A stretch of 64,000 nt of DNA from Notolepis coatsorum. Taxonomy: Eukaryota; Chordata; Actinopteri; Aulopiformes; Paralepididae. The position numbers and the translations under genes were made by a program. The notes beneath the pieces are model-generated. The model saw nothing but the letters and a program-made list of their open reading frames with translations. It searched no databases and was not told the origin of the DNA. Shown in pieces: positions 53,501 to 63,670 of the stretch; within the stretch, counting starts at the first letter, position 1, and each line of letters opens with the position of its first letter. The DNA lies in assembly GCA_963971535.1 (NCBI GenBank), contig OZ020590.1, forward strand, positions 151,170,034 to 151,234,033. The letters run 5' to 3'.

Positions 53501-55018
53501 CCTATGTTCTGTGGACTGAGCACTGTCGCCTCCACAGACCCCAACATAGATGACTGCATTACCCTAGAGAGTGCGCAACAAAGAACATTCCTGCGGCACC
53601 ACCCAGAGATTCAGTCCACCACTGACATGTCAGCAGCTGACTACGAAGAAGCAGAACTTCTTCTACTACAACGAGCCCAGAGAGACTCGTTCCCCGATGA
53701 GCTAGACTGTCTACAGGGAGGAAACCCTGTCCCATCAGACAGCAGACTGATTCACCTGGCACCAGAGAGTGACGCACATAATCTCATCAGAGTGGGTGGT
53801 CGCCTGCGGAGAGCCCCCGATCTACCAGATGACATTAAGCACCCGATCGTCTTGAACAGCCGACACAAGGTCACAGAGCTGATCATAAAGAAATACGACG
53901 AGGATGTACACCACGCAGGAGCAGAGAGAGTCTTTGCGGAGATCAGACGTCGTTATTGGATATTGCAAGGGAGAGAAGCAGTACGGCGCTTCCAGCGAAC
54001 CTGTCTAGACTGCCGTAAGTGGCGCGCGCAGCCCAGCATACCACGGATGGCTGACCTACCCCCCTGTCGCCTCCGAATCGGCGACAAGCCATTCCACTCC
54101 ACAGGCATGGACTGTTTTGGCCCGTTGTATATAAAGAGAGGAAGAGGCACCGAGAAGCGGTGGGGTATTGTATTCAAATGCATGACCACCAGAGCGATAC
54201 ATATCGAGCTCCTTCCGACCATGAGCACAGACTCATTCCTTATGGCCTTCCGGAGATTCACATCACGGAAAGGAAAACCGTCTACATTGTTGTCTGATCA
54301 CGGGACCAACTTCAAAGGCGGAGAAAGAGAGCTGAGAGAGAGCTTCCAAGCTATGGGCCCAGAACTTAAGACCCACCTCGCTCCAGCCCAGATTGACTTC
54401 CAGTTTAATCCCCCGAACGCACCCCACTTCGGTGGAACCTGGGAACGAGAAGTACGTTCCATAAAGACAGCCCTGTATGCCGTACTCGGAGCCCAGACTG
54501 TGGCAGAGGAAGTCCTAATGACAGTCCTCACGGAGATCGAGGGAGTATTGAACTCAAAGCCCCTCGGTTACGTCTCCAGTGATGTAGCAGATGTCGACCC
54601 AGTCACCCCCAACACACTCCTAATGGGGCGGCTGGACCCCGCGCTACCACAGACAATGTACAGGCCCGAAGAAGCGAACGGCCGAAGAATGTGGAGGTAC
54701 AGCCAAGTACTAGCTGACAAGTTTTGGAGCAGCTTCCTACTTCACTACCTACCGTCTCTACAGACCCGCCAGAAGTGGGTAAAGGAGAGAGACAATTTGA
54801 CAGAAGGAACAGTCGTCATGATTATTGACCAGTCACTACCCAGAGCTATGTGGCCGGCTGGCCGCGTAAGCAAAGTGATCACCGGTGCCGATGGCAAGGT
54901 CCGAGCAGCTGAAGTACTCGTCCAAGGGCGCACCTACACACGTCCCGTGGCGAGGCTCATAGAACTGCCCCGACTCCCAGATACTATCGATGATGACCAT
55001 GACCCTATGATTTTGTGA
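50588..55018 (+). CDS. BEL/Pao polyprotein lacking gag core and protease
   Basis: 1476 codons open; MMNTPRN (50612 or 50615) is the likelier start. Residues 1-271 hold the charged N-terminus and an extended coiled coil (AERDRLQAQ, RADADAQRAAADAQRDAERD). At about 51400 the frame jumps from LMEQLI to KLMDKYVHLRQ. Compared with element 1, exactly 1800 bp (12279-14078 there) are missing, which removes the DUF1759-type gag core, three zinc knuckles and the protease DDGS. Everything downstream is intact: RT with YVDN (612-615), RNase H (FSDAS), integrase zinc part, D-D-E core and C-terminal region. Because the deletion keeps the frame, a long polyprotein can still be read. Without its own gag and protease it would need these supplied by a complete relative. 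Confidence 0.92.
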   Translation: MLLISKWPMMNTPRNDPPNLERPRRRRQTPQYLEAYTVSQLPSLRQTVNVVKVESKIMSDLNDQVSPTTEALVGPNVTDQAHGGDQEGIDMPLPPATTKEVVPDKPREEDNPTERELCTEEEEESAEELELQDSPTSTPRSGSRRSGSPPLPPSPNEAERTLQQAFLVSLTASAERDRLQAQMLGEREHLQAQQRSEEQRTRLEMRRFQMEENMARDRADAQRAAAGAQRETERADADAQRAAADAQRDAERDRIQAERDKQQAQLMEQLIKLMDKYVHLRQLPIPLIDGATPTLLIGSDHAELIVPIDRVHTGPRGCPAAVETRLGWTLQGPLAKSLNRTAATSCFHSRTTEEDTTLLQHVERLWTLETMPFKNEKKDIRSKEDIYATNLLEQGTKRVTVGGVMRYATPLLRREGMPTFHAKKDATERYLLNTERRLAKDPVQESVYRAEIEKLITAGHVTKIDIKEADQTTKSWYVPHHKVHHNGKDRIVFNCSYQIGSQNLNKELLPGPTLGPSLLGVLLRFRQDKVAISGDIKGMFLQVRLVEEDKPLLRFLWREKIGDENPSIYQWEVLPFGTTCSPCCATFALQKHVTEDPAADEEVQHSVKNSFYVDNCLQSVSTQEEAEALLIKLRASLIKGGFDLRQWASSDPHVLRSLSSADKAASSETWMATIPGEAQEMTLGLVWRFKTDSLHYRHKPLAPEQGRSAAIPTTRRSVYRTLARQYDPLGCILPYTTRAKMIVRALWDKDQGWDDPIPAHLASTWREWETELRSLPGVNIRRSYFPSTVRPETCEIELHVFSDASEVAYGSVAYLRAQEMGGEIHTAFILARSRIAPRKQQSIPRLELCAALAGAHLATLIQRELTIPVHRTILWSDSTTVLTWIKSDSCRYKVFVGVRVTEIQELTDEASWRYVDTKHNPADVITRGMSLDDLTRRNIYSDGPAFLQLPEGDWPTPTPREASNEEAENKKPMFCGLSTVASTDPNIDDCITLESAQQRTFLRHHPEIQSTTDMSAADYEEAELLLLQRAQRDSFPDELDCLQGGNPVPSDSRLIHLAPESDAHNLIRVGGRLRRAPDLPDDIKHPIVLNSRHKVTELIIKKYDEDVHHAGAERVFAEIRRRYWILQGREAVRRFQRTCLDCRKWRAQPSIPRMADLPPCRLRIGDKPFHSTGMDCFGPLYIKRGRGTEKRWGIVFKCMTTRAIHIELLPTMSTDSFLMAFRRFTSRKGKPSTLLSDHGTNFKGGERELRESFQAMGPELKTHLAPAQIDFQFNPPNAPHFGGTWEREVRSIKTALYAVLGAQTVAEEVLMTVLTEIEGVLNSKPLGYVSSDVADVDPVTPNTLLMGRLDPALPQTMYRPEEANGRRMWRYSQVLADKFWSSFLLHYLPSLQTRQKWVKERDNLTEGTVVMIIDQSLPRAMWPAGRVSKVITGADGKVRAAEVLVQGRTYTRPVARLIELPRLPDTIDDDHDPMIL

Positions 55019-55099
55019 GTTGACTGACCCTTACAGCGGACCTTGAGTGGAAGACAGTGCGGTTAATCTGTCTCTGCTTAGCTAATTAGGTGGGACTAA

Positions 55100-55111
55100 T
55101 TAGGGGGCGGC
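55100..55111 (+). other. Polypurine tract, element 2
   Basis: TTAGGGGGCGGC immediately before the 3' LTR, as in element 1. Confidence 0.75.
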
Positions 55112-56514
55112 TGTTGTGAAGGATCAGATTAAACCGAATATGTATATTTATTTATATATATTTATTTAATTGTATTTGTATATCGTTTTGATATCCCCTG
55201 TATATTCCTTGTACAATATGCATTGAATATCCCCGTTTCTACTAAACAGCCCATAATAGTTTCATTCTACCATTGGACGAGAACCTGGCGCCAGGTTGCC
55301 ATACCCCTAGGTCCAAGTTCAATCGTGCCGCCTAACATGTCGAGGCAACCCCCGGTTCCGCGCAGTAATATGCCGGGCGAAATACGAATGGTACTATTTG
55401 TTCATAGCGCATATATATATGGCGCTCGTAAAGTAGAACTTTCTTTTAGTCCAGTTCTTTACCCTCCAACAGAGTGACAGACGCAAAAGCCTCCCCACGA
55501 CGCACGCGCGGTGTAGTAAGGCCTACTTGGCCCAGAATAGGCATTGAGATATCGTGTAGATTAATAGTTGAATGGTCATAGTTTGGCACCATACCGTCGA
55601 GTTGGACGTATTCTATTAAGCTAATAATAGTCTATTTATGTATGGTGCATCGTTCGGTTAGAGTTCTACAGTTATCAGTACCCCCATCGTTCCTGACGTT
55701 ATCTGGACGCTTAACCAGGCTGGTCAGACCCCTAGTGGTGATTGCATCCGAGGAGCTCCGGGCCAAGAGCGACTGGACCTGTATATTGGATTACTCTACC
55801 CAGACGACGGCGAGCCTTCCACGGCTTGGATTATGCTTTGTGTGCTTTGATTATTCCATGGATAAAGGCCAACACTGCCGAGTGTTGGAATTACCCCCCG
55901 GAGAGGACTCCAGGTGAGACGGCGCTCTACACGTGAGGTCGCCTCACGTCTCTCCGTTGTGGACCGGCAGATACCGTTCCACAGAGGGTCCAGCTGTGTT
56001 CGTCTGCGGCCCGAGGTTCTGTGGGCACCGTGTCCAAGACTTTGGATTCTCCCAAGACACCGTCGGCCAGATGGGATACCGCCAGCGGCTTCTCTAACCC
56101 CCCCCTCCTACTGTCTTACAACCAGCGGGACCCCCCCCCCCCCCTTAGTGTATCCAGCTATAATCATTTAAGTACCATCGCTATCGTTTTCCTAAATATT
56201 CCAGGTTGTATACTTACTCCCTGCGCAACCAGAGATTGGACATTCAATGTTGATTTACCTACGAATACTCATTTGCCATAAAAGTGCATATTCCATATTT
56301 CAAATCATAAATGTAATTAAGTGATCGTTGTATACACCCTTTGCTGTATTAAACTTTCGATTTGGTACATTTGTGTTGGTTCGTTTCATCAGGTGGGAAA
56401 GTGTTCATCATACTTATATCTTGTACTGGGTGGCCAGAAGTTAAAGTACATGAGGTAGTGGTATTAAATATCATATCTAACAATACAGTCAGGGAATTGT
56501 ACCCCTCAGTTACA
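55112..56514 (+). repeat. 3' LTR of BEL/Pao element 2
   Basis: 1403 bp, nearly identical to the 5' LTR, followed by the CTATG duplication. Confidence 0.95.
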
Positions 56515-56774
56515 CTATGTGTGCTAGCAGAACTAGACTCCAGTCACGAGTCACGGTGCACATGTGCGGTGGTTTGTCCACCAAAAAAGCGTCAAAAGAT
56601 AGAAAATAAACTAGCAGAGCCAGAACTGTTCAACTCCCCTGGAGCCACAGCCAGCAGAGAAGCCGGTTTACTTTAGCTTTTAAACCAGCTGCAGCCTGAG
56701 AACTGGAGTGTGAGGGGATGTAACACTAAAGATGGCGGCAACGACAAAGAATTGCTGCAAAATAAACATACATC

Positions 56775-56806
<32 letters not shown>

Positions 56807-56944
56807 TTATTTTTATTTTTTTAATACTTATAACAATTTCGATAATTATCGATATCGAGAAATATGATAACATTATCATATCGTTATCGCGATATGATTT
56901 TTTTCCATATCGCCCAGCCCTACTCAGTCGTGTTGCTTATCTTA

Positions 56945-57176
56945 CTGCCTTTGTCTTCCTCCCTGCCTCGTCTTCCTCCCTGCCTCGTCTTCCTCCCTGC
57001 CTCGTCTTCCTCCCTGCCTCATCTTCCTCCCCGCCTCGTCTTCCTCCCTGCCTCATCTTCCTCCCTGCCTCGTCTTCCTCCCTGCCTCGTCTTCCTCTCC
57101 AAGGCCTCGTCTTCCTCCCCGCCTCGTCTTCCTCCCTGCCTCGTCTTCCTCCCTGCCTCATCTTCCTCCCCGCCTC
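56945..57176. repeat. CT-rich 17/18-bp minisatellite
   Basis: About 13 units of GTCTTCCTCCCTGCCTC with C/T and G/A variants. ORFs in all frames here are periodic artefacts. Confidence 0.9.
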
Positions 57177-57329
57177 CTCACACTATTTCACGTCTTTGCT
57201 CACTACTCGCTCCTCCACTTTTGTCTCACTTGGCGTTTTTTAGGCATTAAGGAAGTCTTATTGATGGACGTCCCTCCTTTGTCCTCCCTCTTCTTCATGT
57301 CTCTTATTGTCTGTCCCCCACCTCTGCAG

Positions 57330-57416
57330 GAGTCCACTTTACCCCCTCCCCGGCGTGGAGCCCTACTGGGGGGGTCTGGAGGCCAGCCACTACAGGCCCC
57401 CACCCTCCAGCCCACA
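57330..57416 (+). CDS. Possible internal exon, 87 bp
   Basis: A long pyrimidine tract (CTCTTATTGTCTGTCCCCCA) ends in CTCTGCAG at 57322-57329, and a perfect donor GTGAGT is at 57417-57422. The interval is exactly 29 codons, GC-rich unlike its surroundings, and open in all frames. One frame reads PLYPLPGVEPYWGGLEASHY, proline-rich and protein-like. I do not recognise the family. No neighbouring exon was identified, and the long AT-rich stretch downstream would be intron. It could be a chance combination. Confidence 0.35.
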
Positions 57417-57422
57417 GTGAGT

Positions 57423-58136
57423 TGTTTTTACAGTGTAACCGCCACAGTACCTCACGGTGCTGCTTTGAACTAACATGTTCCCGTCGTCACTGAAAGCATG
57501 CGCATGTATGTGTGATTATGATTCAGCCGCATCATTTCAGATGTCTGTTCTCTTGTTTTCAGCAAAAAAAAAAGTAAGTTTTCAGATGTTTCAAATATCG
57601 GTTCCAGAGACAAACAGCTTCACGCCCCTGTGCTGAACATTACACCATATACATTCTGCCAACCGGTGCTATTTTCATACACATTCGTGGTGCTTTTTGT
57701 CAGAGTTGTCTCCTTGCTTCAGACAAAATGTAGCTACGCAATCCTGTACTGTACTTTAGGCCAAGTAATAAGAGTTGTATTGGCGTTACAAGCGATTATG
57801 TGAAAGAATTTGATAGGATTATTGGATGGGGGACACACTTCAATATTTTGAGAAATATTTGCCACCCTCCCAAGAGTCGGACTATAGATTGACATCAGTT
57901 TCATCTCTGTGCATCAGTTTTGACCGAGCTAGGCTAGCCGCTCCCTACTGCTTCCAGTCCTTGTGCGAAGCTAGGCTAGCTTCTCCCTACTGCTTCCAGT
58001 CATTGTGCTAAGCTAGGCTAGTATGCACCTGGACCTCTCTCTGGGGCTACTAGTGGACACAGAGATGAAACCAATATCGATCCTCTTTTCTGACTCGTGT
58101 GGGGGGGGGGGGGGGGGGGGGGGGAATAATGCAGCT
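57423..58136. other. Non-coding, possible intron start, with short direct repeat
   Basis: No gene. A ~60-bp unit (CTCCCTACTGCTTCCAGTC, then AAGCTAGGCTAG) is tandemly doubled at about 57926-58022, and a G run occurs at 58101-58123. Confidence 0.45.
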
Positions 58137-58700
58137 TTTCCATTGTAGAAACTTAATAAGGAACTTATGAGTGCAATTGGTTCTTTGATTGGTTCTTCAA
58201 TTCAAGAACCGCAAAAGTTGATGGAAGCGTTGACATAAAGCGACAGTTGCGCCTCCTACCTCGCCTGGTTATGGTTTGCGGCGACACATTTCTTAGCCAA
58301 TCATGACGGGAGAGCACTTTTAGCTCCGCCCCAGTGGATCTCGTGCTTAGGAGGGGGTAATCGAGGAGAAGCCACAGCGCCATATTTTTTGCGCCATATC
58401 ATCAGCGTATCGCACGAGCGCGGTTACAATTTGGCCGCATTTCCATTCAAATTTGATCCTCAGACACTCCACCAGCTCAATCTGAGCATGCACCCTACCC
58501 TCGTCTCCCATTGGATGGCCAACTAGTGACATCTCCTCGATTTTACCCTCCTCGGTTTAGTAGCACCTTCTGAGTTGCTCTGAGAACTTCATGCAGAACC
58601 TTCTTGTTTACCATGGAAACTATGGTGGAACCTGCTCGGTTTGATGGCGCAATTTGACCGTGGTTCACCACGGCGAGTTCTTACAGTGGAAAAGGGACAT
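58137..58700. other. GC-richer segment, possible unclassified repeat
   Basis: This stretch differs in composition from its surroundings and contains CCACGGCGAGTTCTTACAGT. It looks like a non-autonomous DNA element, but no inverted ends or target duplication could be matched. No coding frame is supported. Confidence 0.3.
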
Positions 58701-60717
58701 GCATGTATTTCCCAAAATGTTGGCGTGTTCCTTTAAGAATGGTTTGTTTTCACTCCGTTGATCTTTCAGGTAATAATTAGATAGGACTACCTTGTATTCT
58801 GAGTGTATTTTTTTTTTATTATAATAAAACAACTTCATGTGGCTTGGAAATGAAATGAAAATGTCATAACAATGATTTCATGTTATTGTTGGAGCCGAGT
58901 TAATGACTTCTTAATCGATGTTGGACGAAAATCTTAGTGTCAAAATAATTGGTTGTGGCAAAAATATAGTTTATAGCAATTTTCTAGAGATTTGTGCATT
59001 CACAGCTAGCATTGAACTGCTGTAATGTTTGTGCATTCACAGCTATACCGCTGTAATGTTTTGGGAGCCTCTGTATATGGGTATATTTGAGAGTTTCATG
59101 TAAGTTCTCATTCTGTAAATCATATTTTCAGTATCACAATACAAGTGCAATACAATTAAGTGTAAAAGAAAAAAGCAATATTCCAATGTCTTTGTCTCAA
59201 TCTAATTATTTGGTCTTCCTGAGCTCTCTTGGTATGGGTTGAGTTACAGACTTTATTATGGGATGTGTTCATAAGAGGCCTCCGATTAAAAAGGGGAAAA
59301 AAGAAGAAGAAATAAATCATGAAAATCTATGTGTTTGTTCACTGTAATTTACATACATAGACAACTCGGTACCTCAGAAATTAACTTATTTAAATATTAA
59401 ACCCAGTTATGATGTAACTATACAACTTTCACTTGTCATTTTACCATCTCAGAGCACTCAGTAGTCATGGTTACCATGCTCTTTATATTTGTTGGCACAA
59501 ACACAAGAATGAATTGTTACTGTAACTCCTGTTCACCTTGACTCATAAAGATTACAGCTTTTAGAGAAACTCAACTGTCGGTTTTTGTATTTTCAAAATG
59601 TCTTGGCATACTTGTTGTAGTTGTATATTCATAATGGTGTATATTACATCACTATTTATCTATTTATTAAAATGTTTTTTATGATTTTTCTTTATGATTT
59701 TCTTTTTCATATTATTTATTAAGCAAATTGATCAATGTAATTTGATGTACCTCGGAGTTCACGCTAGGATCAATTGATTTTGATGAAGGCTGTATCACTT
59801 ACAGGCAAATGGTTATAATTATGAACATATCAATTACGACTGTATATGATGTGTTAAACACCATACAAAGCATCATCTTGAAATAATAATGCATAGATTA
59901 TTGAACACATAAGTATGGCATCATAAAGATTAAATAGTCATGCCTTGTGCCAACAAGTGAAAAGGCTTTATTGGACCTGTGGGAGGATTGAACAGGGATT
60001 ATAATAGATTTGAAAAGATTAGAAATTCTAATCAAGCCACTGTCTCAGAGGCAGCAGATTAGTATGCTTTCTGTAGTTCCCATTACAAAGAGCTGTTTCT
60101 CTGGCTGCAGGGTGTAGGGTTGCTCCCTACTGATTGAAAGCATATTTGGCTGCTCAGTCATAATGTCTCCATCCCATGTTATCCACCCAGCTCTACCCAC
60201 CCCACAGCCTCAACAGAACACCTCAACTATTAAGGCAGAATTCGTAGTTCTGCAAATGCATTGCTTGCCGGCTAAATGTTCATCCATTTGTTTGACTCAA
60301 CCAAAACCATCTCGAATGTGAAAACAGACGTGCTGCCTTCATGTCCCACTCAGAGTTTACAGGAATCAATACTTGGGACCAGATTAGACATTGTACTCCA
60401 AGACGTTGATCTCAAGTAAACATTTGTCAGCTCACAACTCTTTTTTTATTTAGATGGCTGCCCCCATGTTTAATGTCATTCACTCCTTCAAATTACCCCA
60501 CAATGCAAAGCATCACTGTTTATAATTAACGCTAGTGTTAGCTGTATCATTTGGTAGCTGACATAAGCTCTAATGTTTGGTAGCAGTAGCATTAACACTA
60601 TCTAACAGTTAGCACAAACACTAGCTAACAGCAAAAGAGGTTGTTAGACATAGGCCCTTTTCAGAGCAGACCTTTTGTGTTGTCATCGACGGATAGACAC
60701 AGGCCTAACCATAGGCC
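58701..60717. other. Apparently single-copy AT-rich DNA, no gene seen
   Basis: The longest stretch in the window without recognised repeats. It is suitable for an intron or intergenic DNA. No tRNA, exon with strong splice sites or long frame was found. Confidence 0.45.
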
Positions 60718-61725
60718 TAGGGCTGGGCGATAAAATGACAACGATAAATATCGCGATAAATTATTTCCTCGAAATAAACATGAAACGTGGTCGCAAAGTT
60801 TCGATATATCGATTTTCCAAGTTTGGCTCCGCTCAGCCTCGGCTCAACACACTCACTAACAACAACCAACGTTACGTGATGACGTGCTTACGCACCACAG
60901 CTCAGGACTCAAGGCTGCTAGGATACTTAGCTTGCACGGCGCTATTTTATATATTTACGTGCCGAGTATGTATGTGGCGTGAATTCTGATGCCACGGTTA
61001 TAGTAGTGTGTGGTATACGGTGGACGTCGTTGCAATGTATTGTGGCGGAACAGAGTATTTTAGGGATATTTATTTAGTACATTGTCATGGAATACATCGC
61101 TTGGAAACAAAGCTGGCTAGGATACTTAGCTTGCACGGCGCTATTTTATATATTTTTACGTGCCGATTATGTATGTGGCGTGAATTCTGATGCCACGGTT
61201 ATAGTAGTGTGTGGTATACGGTGGACGTCGTTGCAATGTATTGTGGCGGAACAGAGTATTTTAGGGATATTTATTTAGTACATTGTCATGGAATACATCG
61301 CTTGGAAACGAAGCTGGCTAGGATACTTAGCTTGCACGGCGCTATTTTATATATTTACGTGCCGAGTATGTATGTGGCGTGAATTCTGATGCCACGGTTA
61401 TAGTAGTGTGTGGTATACGGTGGACGTCATTGCAATGTATTGTGGCGGAACAGAGTATTTTAGGGATATTTATTTAGTACATTGTCATGGGATACACTGC
61501 TCGCTCTGGCTAACTGCTAACGTGCGCGGACTGATGACGACATCAACTCGAGACATTCACAGCAGAAAAACAAGTCTATTAATAGCCCGTCCATCGGCGC
61601 CGGGCATAAAAAGTTAATCAAACTTGACAGACATTATATCGACGATAATTATCGATATCGAGTTATATGAAAATAATTTTATAATTTTATCGCGATAACG
61701 TTTTTGGCCATATCGCCCAGCCCTA
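60718..61725. mobile_element. hAT-like element with internal 200-bp triplication
   Basis: Inverted ends TAGGGCTGGGCGATA and TATCGCCCAGCCCTA, the same family as the element at 48836. The flanks (CATAGGCC and GATAGCCT) do not form a clean 8-bp duplication. Much of the 1.0-kb interior is a tandem repeat. No transposase. Confidence 0.75.
60920..61500. repeat. ~200-bp tandem repeat, three copies
   Basis: Units start AGGATACTTAGCTTGCACGG at 60920, 61119 and 61320 (periods 199 and 201). They share GTGGCGTGAATTCTGATGCC and end at ATGGAATACATCGCTTGG, with very few differences; the third copy diverges near 61490. Confidence 0.92.
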
Positions 61726-61854
61726 GATAGCCTACTATAGATATAGAATAATTAATGATTCTGTCAGGTAGAATGCAGCATGAATGACATCAAACATAGC
61801 GGCAGACATCTTTAATACAGTTGCGTATTATTAACGTAAATGCTGTAACCAACT

Positions 61855-62192
61855 GAACCGTTTCAGTGTGTACAATACCGTACCGAACGGCTGTGTACCG
61901 AACGAATACAACGGTATGTTAACCAATAACGACTGCCCACTGGGGGCTGTTTTTTTCACAATCTAATATAATTTTTATTTAATTTTTTTCTTTACAAGTC
62001 GATTATTAATTTCAATATAGAATATTTGTTGACAGCCCTACAAGTACAATTAGTTACTGCACACTACATCACCCCTGAGTGGAACATGGAAAGCCAAACT
62101 TTCCCCCACTGTACCGAAAACCCGTACCGAACCGTGACTTCAAAACCGAGGTACGTACCGAACCGTGGTTTTTGTGTACCGTTACACCCCTA
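61855..62192. mobile_element. hAT MITE, 5'-truncated copy at the start of unit 3
   Basis: Begins within the MITE (GAACCGTTTCAGTGTG), missing ~35 bp of the left end, and ends TTACACCCCTA followed by CTAGTTAC (62193-62200). The downstream order is the same as in units 1 and 2. Confidence 0.85.
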
Positions 62193-62357
62193 CTAGTTAC
62201 TATATGTATATATGTACATATCTCTTACCTACTCTTACTAGTTACACTGCTGGCCAGTATGAATTACTACCATAGTGTCTTTATACCTGTATCACTGTAC
62301 ATATTAATACTTAATACTACAACTCTGTACATACATCTGATTAGCACTAATACTAAT

Positions 62358-62595
62358 CAGTGGCTCGGGAGGTAGAGCAGTCATCTGGTAATCTGGAGGT
62401 TCCCAGTTCGATTCCCCTTCTCCCGGGCAGCGTGTCGAAGTGTCCTTGAGCAAGACACTTAACCCCTAACTTTACCCCATTGCAGTAGTCGAGGGAGGCG
62501 AGATGTGACTGTTGATTGGACGAGGAATTGGGTGGCTTCATTTGTCAGCAAGGGGCGGATCCTTCTGCTGTTGCTCAAAAGGAACATTCCATGCA
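62358..62595 (+). mobile_element. tRNA-derived SINE, unit 3 copy
   Basis: Counterpart of 551-797, with the same boxes and fusion point. Confidence 0.7.
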
Positions 62596-63468
62596 GGGCA
62601 GGGATACAAACTGGTCAGACTACTGCTTGACCTTACTCCTAGAACCCACCTCACCCCTGCCCACTTTGACAACCTAGGATGGCTTAGAGTAGACGACAGA
62701 GTACAGCAACTTGCAATGGGCCTGGTCTACAAGATACACTACACGACTAAAGTACCCATGTACATGTCAAAATACTTCCCAAAGGTCAGTGAATACCACG
62801 ATCACAACACCAGAGGGAGCTCCACAAATCATGTCAAACCCAGATTCGGCTCAAACAAGGGACTAAACACGCTTCGCAATTATGCCACATCAATGTGGAA
62901 CGCCCTACCCACAGCTGTAAAGGAATGTGAATCACTACCCACTTTCAAAGAGCACCTACGGGAGACTGCAGTTGGAAACTGGCCCCTGTAAATGTCTAAA
63001 CCCAACCCCCTCCAATGTACAGTAAATGTCCTAACCCAATAATACACAAGACCCTCTTCTTGGGACCAAGTAAGGTTTAGTCGATATTCCAATGTACAGT
63101 TTTGCTTGTAGTTTCCCCCACCCACCTCCAATGTACAGTTCCCCTCCCCCACCTACCCAACCTCCTCCAATGCAGTTTCTATGTCAAATGTATATACTCT
63201 CTTTTTTAGACTCTTTTTGTATCACAAACAGTACTGTATTTGTAAATCTGGTATGTCATAAATGTATAGATGTAGCAGTACTGTCTATCTGTATGTTGTG
63301 TATGTCATATATGTTATGATAAATTGAAAATGGGAGACCCTGATGTAAACAAGACGAAAGTCTTTCTCTGGTCTGCATCCCCTTAACAATTATGTGTATT
63401 AAGCTGTACTGTATTGTACCCATTCTGCAATCTGTTAATAAAGTTTTCAATCAATCAATCAATCATTC
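62596..63468 (+). mobile_element. LINE 3' fragment, unit 3 copy
   Basis: Counterpart of 798-1637. The frame to 62991 has a small in-frame loss (TFKEHLRE). The 3' UTR and (ATCA)n tail are present. Confidence 0.83.
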
Positions 63469-63666
63469 ATACACAGCACACTGAGGCCTACAACAAACTG
63501 ACCGGATCTTCCTTTATTCATTATGTTGATTGTACTGTAGCACTATTTTACTCTGTCCATTCTATTGCATAATTTTACTATCTATTCTATTCTACTATTC
63601 TATTATCGCACTGTATTATTTTACTCTGTCTATTGCTTTTTATTACAGGTTCAAAACTGTCAGGTA
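63469..63666. other. Duplicated spacer, unit 3 copy
   Basis: Matches 1640-1830 in unit 1 up to CAGGTATTAA, then changes abruptly. No gene. Confidence 0.5.
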
Positions 63667-63670
63667 TTAA

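Larger units (their letters stand above)
49144..56514 (+). mobile_element. BEL/Pao element 2, gag/protease-deleted
   Basis: 7.37-kb element with 1.4-kb LTRs, tRNA-Tyr-type primer site, purine tract and 5-bp duplication CTATG (49139-49143 and 56515-56519). The LTRs differ by two indels only. The pol region is close to element 1, but 1.8 kb of gag and protease is absent. LTR sequences differ enough from element 1 to be a separate sublineage. Confidence 0.95.
48836..56922. mobile_element. hAT element split by BEL/Pao element 2
   Basis: Ends TAGGGCTGGGCGATAT and ATATCGCCCAGCCCTA with a perfect 8-bp duplication CTCAGTCG (48828-48835 and 56923-56930). Without the nested BEL element it is about 0.71 kb and lacks a transposase. 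Both ends have ATCGATAT-like subterminal repeats, and a poly-A tract is at 56783-56806. Confidence 0.92.

Noticed and set aside
56937..57161. Minus-strand ORF of REEDEAGRKT repeats
   Set aside because: Periodic translation of the CT-rich minisatellite.
60718..61725. Exact 8-bp target duplication for this hAT-like element
   Set aside because: CATAGGCC and GATAGCCT do not match well enough, so only the inverted ends support the call.
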